DNA from: Anaerolineales bacterium
GTDB taxonomy: Bacteria > Chloroflexota > Anaerolineae > 4572-78 > J111
Direction: 5' to 3'
Length of the DNA stretch: 64,000 nucleotides
Assembly (NCBI GenBank): GCA_020634855.1
Contig: JACKAU010000003.1
Location: 620,001 to 684,000 of the forward strand
Position numbers and translations under genes: made by a program. The notes beneath the pieces were generated by a model. The model worked only from the letters and a program-made list of their open reading frames with translations. It was not told the origin of the DNA and did not search any database. Shown here piece by piece: positions 25,573 to 35,046 of this stretch. Within the stretch, counting starts at the first letter, position 1. Every line of letters starts with the position of its first letter.

Positions 25573-25983
25573 TTAACGGCCAGGCTCTTCGGCTTCGGCC
25601 TCGCCGGCCAACAAATCGATCGCTCGCTCAACGGGAATTCTGACAATGCCTTCTTCTTTGTCAACCCAGCCGTATGAATCGAGAATAGCATTTTCCTGCA
25701 AAAGCAAGTTAGCCATGTCTTGTTCGGCCGTAGTGCGATCGATGGGATTGGGCTGCAACCGAGGCGGCGGGGGCGTCGGCCGAAGTTGGTACAGCGGAAA
25801 GGGCGTGGGGCGAGCCTCAACCTGACGGGTCTCCATTGTGCCGTAAATCCTAACCGAGAGCAGCATACTGCATACCGTGACAATAATCAACAAGATTATG
25901 GCCCCGATCATTAATTTGTAATTTACGTCGGAATGCTCAAAATTAACATCCAGGTTTTCTGGAACTTCGTTGTGATCAGCCAT
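25573..25983 (-). CDS. Small single-TM protein of the alternative complex III/oxidase cluster
   Basis: A 136-residue protein with one TM segment (about 27-47), a Pro-rich linker (RPTPFPLYQLRPTPPPPR) and a C-terminal motif NAILDSYGWVDKEEGIVRIP followed by VERAIDLLAGEA. This last motif recurs, from memory, in small proteins coded between act and cox genes in several phyla. It overlaps the end of actF by 8 bp. It may be an accessory or assembly subunit (position like ActG of Chloroflexus), but function is not established. Confidence 0.7.
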   Translation of the reverse strand: MADHNEVPENLDVNFEHSDVNYKLMIGAIILLIIVTVCSMLLSVRIYGTMETRQVEARPTPFPLYQLRPTPPPPRLQPNPIDRTTAEQDMANLLLQENAILDSYGWVDKEEGIVRIPVERAIDLLAGEAEAEEPGR

Positions 25984-27151
25984 GGGCCGGTGCCTCCTGG
26001 AAACGAGGATCGTGGAGCGCCACGAGCGGTTTTCGCTTTAACTGCCGAATAAATAATGAAACCCAAATTCCACTCATTCCAATCGGAAGAAGGATGTCTA
26101 ACCAGTGAAGGTGAAACGTCTCATAAAAAGCAGGCATAATTTGCCAGAACAGACCGACCCACCGCATAAACAGTAGTAATACGGCCAGCGGAACCATAAC
26201 CCGGGGCATCCGTTTTAACGTTCGCGACATCAAGAGCACAAACGGAAAACCAAAGCCCAGGAAGACCATCGCCAGTCCCACATACTGCCAGCCGCCCGCC
26301 ATGCGCACCACATAAAAGGTAATGGTTTCAGGTATATTAGTTTGGTAATAAATCAAGAATTGGGAGAATGAAACATAAGCCCAAAATGAGACGAAGGCCA
26401 ACATCCAGTTCGACAAGTCATTAAAGGCGTCGATGTTCAAGACCCCAGATAATGGCTCTTGATCCATCAAACTGCGTCCGACAATGATCGAAAGGGTGAC
26501 GGTGGCAATACCCCCACCGACAATATAAATAACCCCATAGATCGATGAGAACCAGTATGGCATTAAAGACATCATCCAGTCAAAGGCGGCAAAGGTCGCC
26601 GTCAACATATAAAGGATGAGGCCGGCGGCGCTGAGGGCTTTGAACCGATTAACCGAATTCGGATTCAGCGATGTGTCCTGATCTTGTTTAGCCGACCATT
26701 GGTTGAGCAGGTAGGCCAAACTAATCCAAATGATAAAATAGGCGACCATCCGCGCGATGAAGAACGGGACATTCAAATACAGGCTTTTGTGCTGGAGCAA
26801 ATGCGAATCGGCGACGGCTGCGGGATCGGCCCACAGGTACAACGATGGTATCCCAATTACAACCGGAATAGCCAAAACCGCCAGTAACGGCATCGTCATA
26901 GCGCCGGCTTCCAGCAGACGACGGATAGAAAATCCCCATCGCCCCCCGGCCAACTGATGGACCATTAACAAGCCCAAACAGCCCAAGGGAAATTGCAGGG
27001 TATACATAAATCCCAACAGATAAGATTTATAAAATTGGTTGGGATCAAGGAAGAATCCCAGAATGCTGATAACAAGCGCTCCGACCCCAATGAACAGGGC
27101 ATTTCGTCCCATCTGATTAACGCGCGGCGGCAATTTGTCAGTTTGATTCAT
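25976..27151 (-). CDS. actF: Alternative complex III, quinone-binding membrane subunit ActF
   Basis: A 391-residue protein with about ten TM segments, a half-homolog of ActC in the NrfD/PsrC family. Landmarks are FLDPNQFYKSYLLGFMYTLQ near 28-47, GCLGLLMVHQLAGGRWG near 57-73, ATFAAFDWMMSLMPYWFSSI near the middle, and FLIYYQTNIPETITFY. It is thought to contribute a quinol site and proton pathway. The stop overlaps the next gene; the start is 2 bp after actE. Confidence 0.92.
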   Translation of the reverse strand: MNQTDKLPPRVNQMGRNALFIGVGALVISILGFFLDPNQFYKSYLLGFMYTLQFPLGCLGLLMVHQLAGGRWGFSIRRLLEAGAMTMPLLAVLAIPVVIGIPSLYLWADPAAVADSHLLQHKSLYLNVPFFIARMVAYFIIWISLAYLLNQWSAKQDQDTSLNPNSVNRFKALSAAGLILYMLTATFAAFDWMMSLMPYWFSSIYGVIYIVGGGIATVTLSIIVGRSLMDQEPLSGVLNIDAFNDLSNWMLAFVSFWAYVSFSQFLIYYQTNIPETITFYVVRMAGGWQYVGLAMVFLGFGFPFVLLMSRTLKRMPRVMVPLAVLLLFMRWVGLFWQIMPAFYETFHLHWLDILLPIGMSGIWVSLFIRQLKRKPLVALHDPRFQEAPAHG

Positions 27152-27153
27152 TA

Positions 27154-27768
27154 CTACTCCACCAATGATTCTATCTGTTGACGATCCTCAGTTGGTAACG
27201 AGTCCAGAGGAACGTTTTGACTAAACTGTAAGGCGCGAATGTAGGCCACAATCGCCCAACGATCTTCCGGATGCACCCGCGCGGCATAGCTGTACATCAC
27301 CCCAAAACCATTGGTCATAACATCGTAGAAATAACCGTCGGGTTGGCTGCGCACCTGATCCGTGTGGAACGAATTGGGCTGTTTAAATCCGCGTTGAACC
27401 ACCATCCCTTGCCCATTGCCCACCAGACCGTGACACGGTGAGCAGTAGATGTTAAACCGCTCTTGACCCCGTAACAGCACCTCACGGTTAACTTCAATCG
27501 GGATGATGTCAATAAACTCACCATTTTGCCGGCCGGTATAAAAGGGTTCATCTGACATAAATTCGTACCACTCGCCCCGGGGAACCGTATTGGCCGGAGG
27601 TATTTGGGAGGCCCGGCGATTGTCAAACAGAGTACTCGCTGCTAGTGGTTTGAGTTTGGGTTGATCCCGCATGTGACGTCCGGGTATAAGATCACAACCC
27701 GAGGTCAGCAGGGCCAAAAATATCAGCAACGTTATCCCAAACAAGCTTTTATTTACAGTTTTTGACAT
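27154..27768 (-). CDS. actE: Alternative complex III, monoheme cytochrome c lipoprotein ActE
   Basis: A 204-residue lipoprotein: signal peptide with lipobox LLTSGC (Cys about 25). One heme c motif CSPCHG near residue 112, and a distal Met candidate in the segment DVMTNGFGVMYSYAARVHPE. It takes electrons from the ActA/ActB part and passes them to the oxidase. A single heme and length fit ActE. It is preceded by actD and followed by actF. Confidence 0.93.
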   Translation of the reverse strand: MSKTVNKSLFGITLLIFLALLTSGCDLIPGRHMRDQPKLKPLAASTLFDNRRASQIPPANTVPRGEWYEFMSDEPFYTGRQNGEFIDIIPIEVNREVLLRGQERFNIYCSPCHGLVGNGQGMVVQRGFKQPNSFHTDQVRSQPDGYFYDVMTNGFGVMYSYAARVHPEDRWAIVAYIRALQFSQNVPLDSLPTEDRQQIESLVE

Positions 27769-27835
27769 TAACCGTCTACCTTAAGTTAATTTATTCGCAA
27801 AAAACCATCGACGACAGGCGACCATACTTACCACG

Positions 27836-28408
27836 CTAGTCATAGACGTTATCATCATCCTGATCAACTTCGTAAACCCCCTCCGGCTCAAGTCCTTCTA
27901 GAAAATCACGCGTCTTAACCATATCGAATTTGGGATCTGATTTCATAATGCACAGAAAGAACTTATCGCTTGAGGCCATTTCAAAGCGGGGCACGTTAAA
28001 AACCGGGTGATAGGGCTGCGGTAATTTATTCAAAAGAATCATTCCCAAAAAGCCAAGAACCCCGGCGCTAAGAATGGTCATCTCGAAGGTGACCACCATA
28101 AAGGCCGGCCAGGTATTCAGCGGACGCCCGGCAATATTGACCGGGTAAGCAATCACCGACACCCAATATTGGAGTAGAAACCCACCAATGCCGCCCATAA
28201 TCGCCGCCGCGCCAACAATAAACGGCACCCAATTCCACTTGAACCCCAACGCTGTCGGCAACCCGTGGACCGGAAAAGGCGTATAGGCATCCATTTTCCG
28301 GTAGCCAGCCTCATAAGCCTGGTGGGCCTTTTGAACCAATTCGTCCGGGTCGCTAAATTCAGCCATTAGCCCAAAAATCAGCGGGCCTTCACTTTTTGCT
28401 GCACTCAT
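27836..28408 (-). CDS. actD: Alternative complex III, membrane subunit ActD (DUF3341)
   Basis: A 190-residue protein with two TM segments (about 60-85 and 103-128). The N-terminal soluble part has LIFGLMAEFSDPDELVQKAH and GYRKMDAYTPFPVHGL, the DUF3341 signature. It anchors the peripheral ActA/ActB part to ActC and ActF. It lies 18 bp after actC. Confidence 0.93.
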   Translation of the reverse strand: MSAAKSEGPLIFGLMAEFSDPDELVQKAHQAYEAGYRKMDAYTPFPVHGLPTALGFKWNWVPFIVGAAAIMGGIGGFLLQYWVSVIAYPVNIAGRPLNTWPAFMVVTFEMTILSAGVLGFLGMILLNKLPQPYHPVFNVPRFEMASSDKFFLCIMKSDPKFDMVKTRDFLEGLEPEGVYEVDQDDDNVYD

Positions 28409-28426
28409 TAAAACTCTCCTCCCGCG

Positions 28427-29800
28427 CTAGTGGCCATGCTCGGTATTATGGATCAATTCTTGCATTTCAAATACGGAGATCATCGGCAAGGTTCGGACAA
28501 ATAGGAACAACAGGACGATGAACAACCCTATCGAGCCAATCAGCAGTGACCAGTCCCACGGGGTGGCAATAAACAACGCCCACGAGGACGGCAAGTAATC
28601 GGCGGTCAAACTGATGATCACAATCATAAACCGCTCCAACCACATCCCGGTATTGATAATCAGTGACAAAATGAACATCAACGTCATGTTAGTTCGCACC
28701 GATCTAAACCAGAGTAATTGAGGCGCCACCAGGTTACAAAAGACCAACAGGTAAACAAAGGGGGCGTAATGCCCGGTAAACCGGTTCATAAACAGAAAGA
28801 GTTCATAGATGCTGCCGCTATACCAGCCGGTAAAAGCTTCGGTGACATAACCATAGAAGACAACCAACCCGGTAGTGAGCAAAATCTTACCCATCACGTC
28901 AAAGTGACGCAGGGTGATCATATCCTCGATGTGGTAAAGCTTACGGATAGGAACGAGCAGGGTCACCACCATAGCGAAGCCGGAGAAAATCGCGCCGGCC
29001 ACAAAATAGGGCGGAAAGACCGTCGTCGACCAGCCTGGTACCTGTGCAATAGCGAAGTCAAAGCTAACCACCGTATGAACCGAGACCACCAGCGGTGTGG
29101 CGATGGCCGCCAGCAGCAGATACAACGCCTGGTGGTGATGCCAATGGCGGGACGATCCGCGCCAGCCCAAAGCTAACATGCCATAGACCATCTTTAGCAA
29201 AGGCACCTTGGCGCGATCACGCATACCGGCCAAATCCGGGATAAGACCGGTGTACCAAAAGACAGCCGAGATCGTCCCATAAGTCGAAACCGCGAAAACG
29301 TCCCAGGCCAACGCACTCCGAAACTGAGGCCACAGCCCAAAGGTGTTGGGATAAGGCAGCAGCCAGAAGAACAACCAGGGCCGCCCTAAGTGCAGAATGG
29401 GATATAACCCGGCGCAAACCACGGCAAACAGCGTCATGGCTTCGGCAAAGCGGTTGATCGATGTCCGCCAATCTTGACGGAACAGAAACAAAATGGCCGA
29501 AATCAGCGTCCCGGCGTGCCCAATCCCAATCCACCAGACGAAGGTTACAATGGCAAACCCCCAGCCCACCGGAATGTTGATCCCCCAGACGCCGACCCCA
29601 TAGGCAAACAGATAGGCGATAGAAATCAGATACATCATCAGCAAAATGGAGCCGCTGCCAAACGCGACAAACCAGCCCAGAGGGGTTCTGATATCCAGAA
29701 CAATATTGCTGATCTTTTCGCTAACCGACCGGTACGTATGACCCGGTTCTACCACAGGCAGGTCACCACCGATGGGTTTTTCAGTTTGTCCTAGCTGCAT
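28427..29800 (-). CDS. actC: Alternative complex III, NrfD-like membrane subunit ActC
   Basis: A 457-residue, ten-TM NrfD/PsrC-family protein. Landmarks are GWGFAIVTFVWWIGIGHAGT near residues 80-100 (quinol-site helix) and CAGLYPILHLGRPWLFFWLL, then SRHWHHHQALYLLLAAIATP and SVHTVVSFDFAIAQVPGW. It binds menaquinol or ubiquinol and is a candidate proton-translocating subunit. The length is close to the family norm (about 460). Confidence 0.94.
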   Translation of the reverse strand: MQLGQTEKPIGGDLPVVEPGHTYRSVSEKISNIVLDIRTPLGWFVAFGSGSILLMMYLISIAYLFAYGVGVWGINIPVGWGFAIVTFVWWIGIGHAGTLISAILFLFRQDWRTSINRFAEAMTLFAVVCAGLYPILHLGRPWLFFWLLPYPNTFGLWPQFRSALAWDVFAVSTYGTISAVFWYTGLIPDLAGMRDRAKVPLLKMVYGMLALGWRGSSRHWHHHQALYLLLAAIATPLVVSVHTVVSFDFAIAQVPGWSTTVFPPYFVAGAIFSGFAMVVTLLVPIRKLYHIEDMITLRHFDVMGKILLTTGLVVFYGYVTEAFTGWYSGSIYELFLFMNRFTGHYAPFVYLLVFCNLVAPQLLWFRSVRTNMTLMFILSLIINTGMWLERFMIVIISLTADYLPSSWALFIATPWDWSLLIGSIGLFIVLLFLFVRTLPMISVFEMQELIHNTEHGH

Positions 29801-29851
29801 AGATTTACTCCTTGACAGGACCAGAAGTGAATTTTAACCAACATGCTTTGA

Positions 29852-32800
29852 CTATCCGTGTCCATTATCTTCGTGTGCATTCGGATCTTCCAACTCAGGA
29901 TTGGGATTGGTAAACTTCGCCAGGTAGGTGGTTCGGGGGCGCGTACCCAATTCGGTTAATACCCCATAATTTTGGGGCTGCGCTTTCAGCTTCGCCACTT
30001 CGCTGTCGGGGTCGTTGATATCGCCAAAGTAGATTGCCTTAGTAGGGCAAGCGCCCTGGCAGGCCGATATAACCTCACCATCCGCAATACGCCGGTCTTC
30101 AATTTTAGCTCGAATCCGCGCTTCGCTGATGCGCTGAACACAGTAGGTACACTTCTCCATCACCCCGCGCACCCGTACCGAAACATCGGGGTTACGCTGA
30201 CCTTTCAGGCTCTCCGTCGTATAATCAACAAAATCAAGGAAGTTGAACCGGCGCACTTTGTAGGGACAGTTGTTTGAACAGTAGCGGGTACCCACGCAGC
30301 GGTTATAGACCATAACGTTCAGCCCTTCCGCATCATGCACCGTGGCGCCTACCGGGCAGACCAACTCGCACGGGGCTTGTTCGCAGTGCTGGCACAGCAT
30401 CGGCTGGTTGAGCGGCTGCGGGTTATCCAACTCCCCTTCAAAATAACTATCGATCCGCATCCATTGCATTTCCCGGCCTACCAACACCTGATCTTTACCG
30501 ACCACCGGAATATTATTCTCCGCCTGGCACGCGACCACGCAGGCGTTACAGCCGTTGCAGGTGTTCAGGTCAACAACCATCCCCCAGGCGTAGGAGTTAT
30601 ACTCCCAACCCGGCATCAGCGATGAATTAGGGTCAAAGGGGCCGTGCTCACCCATATGCTGAACGAACTCCGGATCTTCGCGGAAATGGTCGATGGTGCC
30701 GGTTCGCACCGGGTCGCGGCCTTCCATATTATAGTGGGTCTGCGTTGAAGCCAGTTTGTACCCCCGGCCAACTTGAGTTAACTCCGCGCCGGAGTCAGAC
30801 CAAGGGGCATCGGAGTTTTGCAGACTGTAGGCGCTAAAACCAATATCACTCCCCACGCGACCGGCCAGGGTACGCCCATAGCCCAACGTGGTCACCACGG
30901 TGCCATCCGCCTGACCCGGAAATACCCAAATCGGGGCTTGCACCGACCGGCCTCGATAACGAAGCTCGACCAGGTCACCGTTGGTCAGATTTAGTTCCTC
31001 GGCCGTGGCCGGGCTGATCGCCGCCACATTTTCCCAGGTCAATTTGGAAATGGGTTTGGGCAGTTCTTGCAGCCAGCCGTTGTTGGCAAATCGTCCATCC
31101 CAAACGGTTGGATCAGGCCTAAAGTTGATTTCCAGACCGCTACTCTCAGCAGGCTCCACCGCGTTGATCTCGGCCGTCGAGACGCTGACCGACTTAGTCG
31201 GCGGAGCGGTATCAGCTATAAAGCCATCATGCAGTGACGTCTGCCAGAGCGTGTCAAAATTCGAATCGGAAAGTTCATTCGACCAATAGTCACGGACCAG
31301 GTCATAATCGCTCGACTCAGATTGACCGATCATCGCCGCGACAAACTGGTGCGCCGTTTTGCTGCTATACAGCGGATCAACCAAGGGTTGGGTCAGCGAT
31401 ACGACTCCGTCGTAAGCGCGGGCATCAAACCAGCTTTCCAGATAGTGAGACAGCGGAATATTCCACTCACATAGAGCGCCGGTTTCATCAACGTACAGCC
31501 CAATTTTAGCCCGGAACGGAACGCGGCGAATAGCCTCGGCAAAGCGAGTATCGGCCGGCGCGTTATAAACGGGGTTAGCATCGATCACCAGTAGAACCTC
31601 AACCCGGTCATTGATCATATCATCGGCCAGCAACCGCAGTTCTTGCATTTGGTTGGTTGAAGTGCCTTCCAATGGTTCGCTGTAAATCACCGTCTGGCCA
31701 ACATTCCCCAGAGCGTCGTTCATCGCGTGAGCCAGGGCATGCACCACCGGGGCTTGATTTTCGCCGACGATGACGATACTTTTGCCGGCGTTAGCTTGCA
31801 AATCCCGGGCGATAGCGCCAAGCCAATTCTCCGGCACTGCGGCCAGGCTTTCGGCCGGCGGCGCTTCCACATCGACCCCTAATTCAGCCGCCAACGCCCG
31901 AGCGAAGGCTTCCATTTGCGCCGACGACAGCGGCAGACGGTGATCGGCCAAGGTGCTGGTGGCGCTGGGCTGGGTTTCCATGACATACAGCCGGTTCATA
32001 GCGGTACTGTCCTCGCGTACCCGTCGTTTATCGGTAAAATCACGAGCGTACCGCACGTTACCCGGCCCAAACTGGGTAAAGTTGGCATCGAGCGAAACGA
32101 TGACTTCGGCCTGGTCAAACTGATAAACGGTGTTAACGTCTTCCCCAAAGGCCATCATGGCCCCTTCTTTGGAGTTATCGCGGTTGATCGGATCATACTG
32201 AACCCAGCGGGCCTGAGGGAAGTCTTGCAGAACATTTTGAAACAGGCTAATCAATGACGGCGAGGTGACGGTCTCGCTTATAATCCGCAGCCCGGCGCCA
32301 CCGCTGGCGCGCTGACTATCAAGTTGCCCCCGGAGGGTTTCAACAAACGCGCTCCAGGTGGTCAACATGCCCCCCTGAGAAATAATTTGAGAGCGATCCG
32401 GATCGTACAAATTCAGGACTGACGCCTGCGACAAAGCATCGGTTGACCCCAAACTGGCCGGATGGTCAGGGTTGCCCTCAACCTTAGTGGGCCGACCCTC
32501 GTGGCTTTCGCCTAGCAGCGCCATCGCCACGCCGCCCAAAGGCATAGCCGTGGCAAAGAAAAGCGGCTTACCCGGCACAAGCTCTTCGGGAGCGCGAACG
32601 TAAGGCACAATCTTCTGCGGGGGGTTTGCGGAGCAGGCCGTCAGACCACCAAACGCGAATGAGGCCGCCATCAGTTTTAGAAAATTACGGCGGGTGACCG
32701 GGTTCAACCACTGATCGGCGCCTTGAGGAAATTCATGTTTTACAAAATCCTGAAACTCATCGGTCTCAGCAATCTCCTCTAGACTACGCCAATACTTTTT

Positions 32801-32857
32801 ACCGTAGGTTCCTTCTAAACGTTTACGGATTGATGGAATGTCAAAGTTTTTTCTCAT
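29852..32857 (-). CDS. actB: Alternative complex III, molybdopterin-like/iron-sulfur subunit ActB
   Basis: A 1001-residue protein. The Tat motif TRRNFLKLMAAS begins near residue 55, with a lipobox-like Cys at 75 (GGLTAC). The first 700 residues have a molybdopterin-oxidoreductase fold without an obvious cofactor-ligating residue, as known for ActB. The last 260 hold a four-cluster ferredoxin domain: CNGCNACVVACQAENN, CQHCEQAPCELVCP, CVGTRYCSNNCPYKVRRFN, CTYCVQRISEARI and CQGACPT. Clusters relay electrons from quinol to the ActA and ActE hemes. It is the largest gene of the operon. Confidence 0.95.
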   Translation of the reverse strand: MRKNFDIPSIRKRLEGTYGKKYWRSLEEIAETDEFQDFVKHEFPQGADQWLNPVTRRNFLKLMAASFAFGGLTACSANPPQKIVPYVRAPEELVPGKPLFFATAMPLGGVAMALLGESHEGRPTKVEGNPDHPASLGSTDALSQASVLNLYDPDRSQIISQGGMLTTWSAFVETLRGQLDSQRASGGAGLRIISETVTSPSLISLFQNVLQDFPQARWVQYDPINRDNSKEGAMMAFGEDVNTVYQFDQAEVIVSLDANFTQFGPGNVRYARDFTDKRRVREDSTAMNRLYVMETQPSATSTLADHRLPLSSAQMEAFARALAAELGVDVEAPPAESLAAVPENWLGAIARDLQANAGKSIVIVGENQAPVVHALAHAMNDALGNVGQTVIYSEPLEGTSTNQMQELRLLADDMINDRVEVLLVIDANPVYNAPADTRFAEAIRRVPFRAKIGLYVDETGALCEWNIPLSHYLESWFDARAYDGVVSLTQPLVDPLYSSKTAHQFVAAMIGQSESSDYDLVRDYWSNELSDSNFDTLWQTSLHDGFIADTAPPTKSVSVSTAEINAVEPAESSGLEINFRPDPTVWDGRFANNGWLQELPKPISKLTWENVAAISPATAEELNLTNGDLVELRYRGRSVQAPIWVFPGQADGTVVTTLGYGRTLAGRVGSDIGFSAYSLQNSDAPWSDSGAELTQVGRGYKLASTQTHYNMEGRDPVRTGTIDHFREDPEFVQHMGEHGPFDPNSSLMPGWEYNSYAWGMVVDLNTCNGCNACVVACQAENNIPVVGKDQVLVGREMQWMRIDSYFEGELDNPQPLNQPMLCQHCEQAPCELVCPVGATVHDAEGLNVMVYNRCVGTRYCSNNCPYKVRRFNFLDFVDYTTESLKGQRNPDVSVRVRGVMEKCTYCVQRISEARIRAKIEDRRIADGEVISACQGACPTKAIYFGDINDPDSEVAKLKAQPQNYGVLTELGTRPRTTYLAKFTNPNPELEDPNAHEDNGHG

Positions 32858-32863
32858 TCTCTC

Positions 32864-33532
32864 CTACCGGTGACAAATTGAGCAGTTATCTAAGCGACCA
32901 ACTTCAATGCCATATTGAGCCACCAACTCGTGGCCTTCAACTAACGGGTCATGTCCGGCGGGTACAGTTTCGGCATACCCCATAGTAAACACTTCATCAG
33001 TCGGTCTAATATACTTAGCCGGATTACGATGGCACTCCAAACACCATTCCATTTGCAGGGTGTTTACCTTCATCGGGAGAGCCATATTATCAACCCGCCC
33101 GTGGCAGGTTTCACAGCCAATCCCTTTATTGACGTGGATGGAGTGGTTAAAGTAAACGAAATCCGCTAAATCGTGGAGTCTTTCCCATTCAAGCGACACA
33201 TTATCGCGCCAACTGACCCGTACCGGCTCAAGCATAGGAGCGTCAGTCCAGATCTGCGAGTGGCAGGTCATACAAGTTTCGGTAGGGGGAATATTAGCCG
33301 AGGCTGCTTCTTCCACAGACGTGTGGCAGTAGCGGCAGTCTAGCCCCACCTGCCGGACGTGGTGGAGATGGCTAAAAGGAACCGGCTGGGGTTCAGAAAT
33401 GTTGACGCCGGTCATCCAACTTGATCTAACGAAGAAGTACAAGAAGACACTCAAAACACCTACCAGGACAATCAGCACTCCAATTGATGCTTTGGCAATG
33501 ACATTTGCACTTGGATGAAAGATTTGATTCAT
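32864..33532 (-). CDS. actA: Alternative complex III, pentaheme cytochrome c ActA
   Basis: A 222-residue protein with one N-terminal TM anchor (about 14-35) and exactly five CxxCH motifs: CRYCH, CMTCH, CETCH, CLECH and CSICH, the last at the C-terminus. Five hemes, size and position as first gene of the act operon fit ActA. The hemes form an electron wire on the periplasmic face. The operon promoter should lie in the AT-rich DNA to the right. Confidence 0.95.
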   Translation of the reverse strand: MNQIFHPSANVIAKASIGVLIVLVGVLSVFLYFFVRSSWMTGVNISEPQPVPFSHLHHVRQVGLDCRYCHTSVEEAASANIPPTETCMTCHSQIWTDAPMLEPVRVSWRDNVSLEWERLHDLADFVYFNHSIHVNKGIGCETCHGRVDNMALPMKVNTLQMEWCLECHRNPAKYIRPTDEVFTMGYAETVPAGHDPLVEGHELVAQYGIEVGRLDNCSICHR

Positions 33533-34250
33533 CTACGCACCTAACTTTACATAATTTTTTTGCCGACAAACAGGCCATAGCTAAAGATTTAAGGCCAGTT
33601 GAGAGGATTCAAGGCACAATCATAGACTATTTCTACGTTCCAACGAGAAACAAAAATTATCCTCAGCGAAGAGGAGTTATGGACTTACATGTTTCAAGCT
33701 GGGATCAAGCCTCAAGAGTCGCCTTAGGTGGCATACTCTGTCTAGAATTTACTACCGGGGCTATAGTAAAATTCTAACTGCTAATCTGCTGGGTGTAGGT
33801 CAATTCAATTTCGGTCAACCCCTGCATATTAGCCGCTAATTCTATAAGGTTCTAGAACGTTATGGGATGTATAATACTTTCATGATAGGTATGGGTGACA
33901 GAACCTCTCTCTTTGATTGTGAACGAAAGTACAATACATCAGTTCAAATTATTTAGCAAATCTTTAAGTTAATCTTAGTTACTGACTTTTAGAACCTTGT
34001 ATTAATTTGCACCTCTGCCTTCGGTGCCTAAATCTTATGCATTAGGCTTAACTTTGTCAACTATCTAATACCCTCATGCAAGTCGATGATATAGAAGCGA
34101 ATGATGGCTCTTTCGGGGTGATACCGGCAACGAAAATCAGGGGTTAGGCATCAGGAGTCAGGCATTAGCCTTGCCCTGATTTCTAATTCCTAATGCCTAT
34201 TTCGAAGGAAGATAAAAAACGAGGTAAGATCGGAGAAATTGCCCGAAATA
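33533..34250. other. Non-coding stretch upstream of the act operon
   Basis: No convincing gene here. It should contain the promoter of the 12-gene respiratory operon, but I could not fix -35/-10 boxes with confidence. The part 34137-34201 has interspersed near-heptamer text (TTAGGCATCAGGAGTCAGGC, later TAATTCCTAATGCC) similar in style to repeats elsewhere in the window. Confidence 0.4.
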
Positions 34251-34276
34251 AAAAAGGCCCCATCGTGGGACCTTTT
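34251..34276 (-). terminator. Rho-independent terminator after the GlsB-like gene
   Basis: On the minus strand AAAAGGTCCCA, a CGA loop, and TGGGGCCTTTT pair over 11 bp including one T-G wobble, followed by TTTATTT. It lies about 105 bp downstream of the 34382 stop. Confidence 0.75.
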
Positions 34277-34381
34277 ACATTTTCAGTTAAATTTCACAAG
34301 TTGTATTTGGCTCAAAGAGAAGGGCTAACGTCTTGACCAAGCGATTGCCATTCAAACCGAGCCTACTATAGCCGGCTGCCG

Positions 34382-34642
34382 TTAGACCGCCGAGCGGCGT
34401 ACCAACCCAAGCAGGAACAGCAACACAATTGCGCCGATGGTCGCGGTAATGAGCGAACCGATCAGGCCTAAGCCCACCCCAACGCCTAAGGCGCTGAAGA
34501 GGAACCCACCAATGAAGGCGCCCACAATACCGACGATAATGTTACCCAGTAACCCAAATCCGTGACCTCGCATCACTTCCCCGGCAATCCAGCCGGCCAA
34601 AGCCCCAATAACGATCCACAGAATAATTGATACTAAATCCAT
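34382..34642 (-). CDS. GlsB/YeaQ/YmgE family stress-response membrane protein
   Basis: An 86-residue, Gly-rich protein with three TM segments. The family signature is clear: ILWIVIGALAGWIAGEVMRG, then GLLGNIIVGIVGAFIGGFLF, then LITATIGAIVLLFLLGLVRR. Members (transglycosylase-associated proteins) are induced in envelope and other stress; the mechanism is unknown. An own promoter and terminator suggest a monocistron. The 400 bp to the right (34643-35046) separate it from the divergent ABC genes and hold no gene. Confidence 0.9.
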   Translation of the reverse strand: MDLVSIILWIVIGALAGWIAGEVMRGHGFGLLGNIIVGIVGAFIGGFLFSALGVGVGLGLIGSLITATIGAIVLLFLLGLVRRSAV

Positions 34643-35046
34643 TGTTATACTCTCCTTATATTATTGGTAAAAATAAATGTACCTAAAGTTAAAATTAATT
34701 CATCATCAGAATTGCCCTTAGCATAACAGGTTTTAATTCAAGGCTGTACACCCTACCGGGCGAAAAGCGTTATCTTAATCGAGCTATTTTCCTGCTCTTT
34801 AGAGTTATGTTCTTTGTACCATTTGCTGTTCCGACAGGGGGTTTTTAGGGCCACCCCACGTAGCCCAGATGGTATTTTGGCCTTATCCAACCAGAGGCCG
34901 AGTAGCTACCAATTCAGCTATTATTTTCTCTATTAATTCACCCAACTTACCCCCTAAAATTGCCCGGTATAGTATGGAACTCGATAGATAGTATTGATAT
35001 GATGAGAGGAACTTAAATTAACCAAAGTGGATGTTGATGATACCCT

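Noticed and set aside
33505..33777. A 90-codon ORF in the act operon leader
   Set aside because: No family, no ribosome site, overlaps the start of actA on the opposite strand and the expected promoter region.
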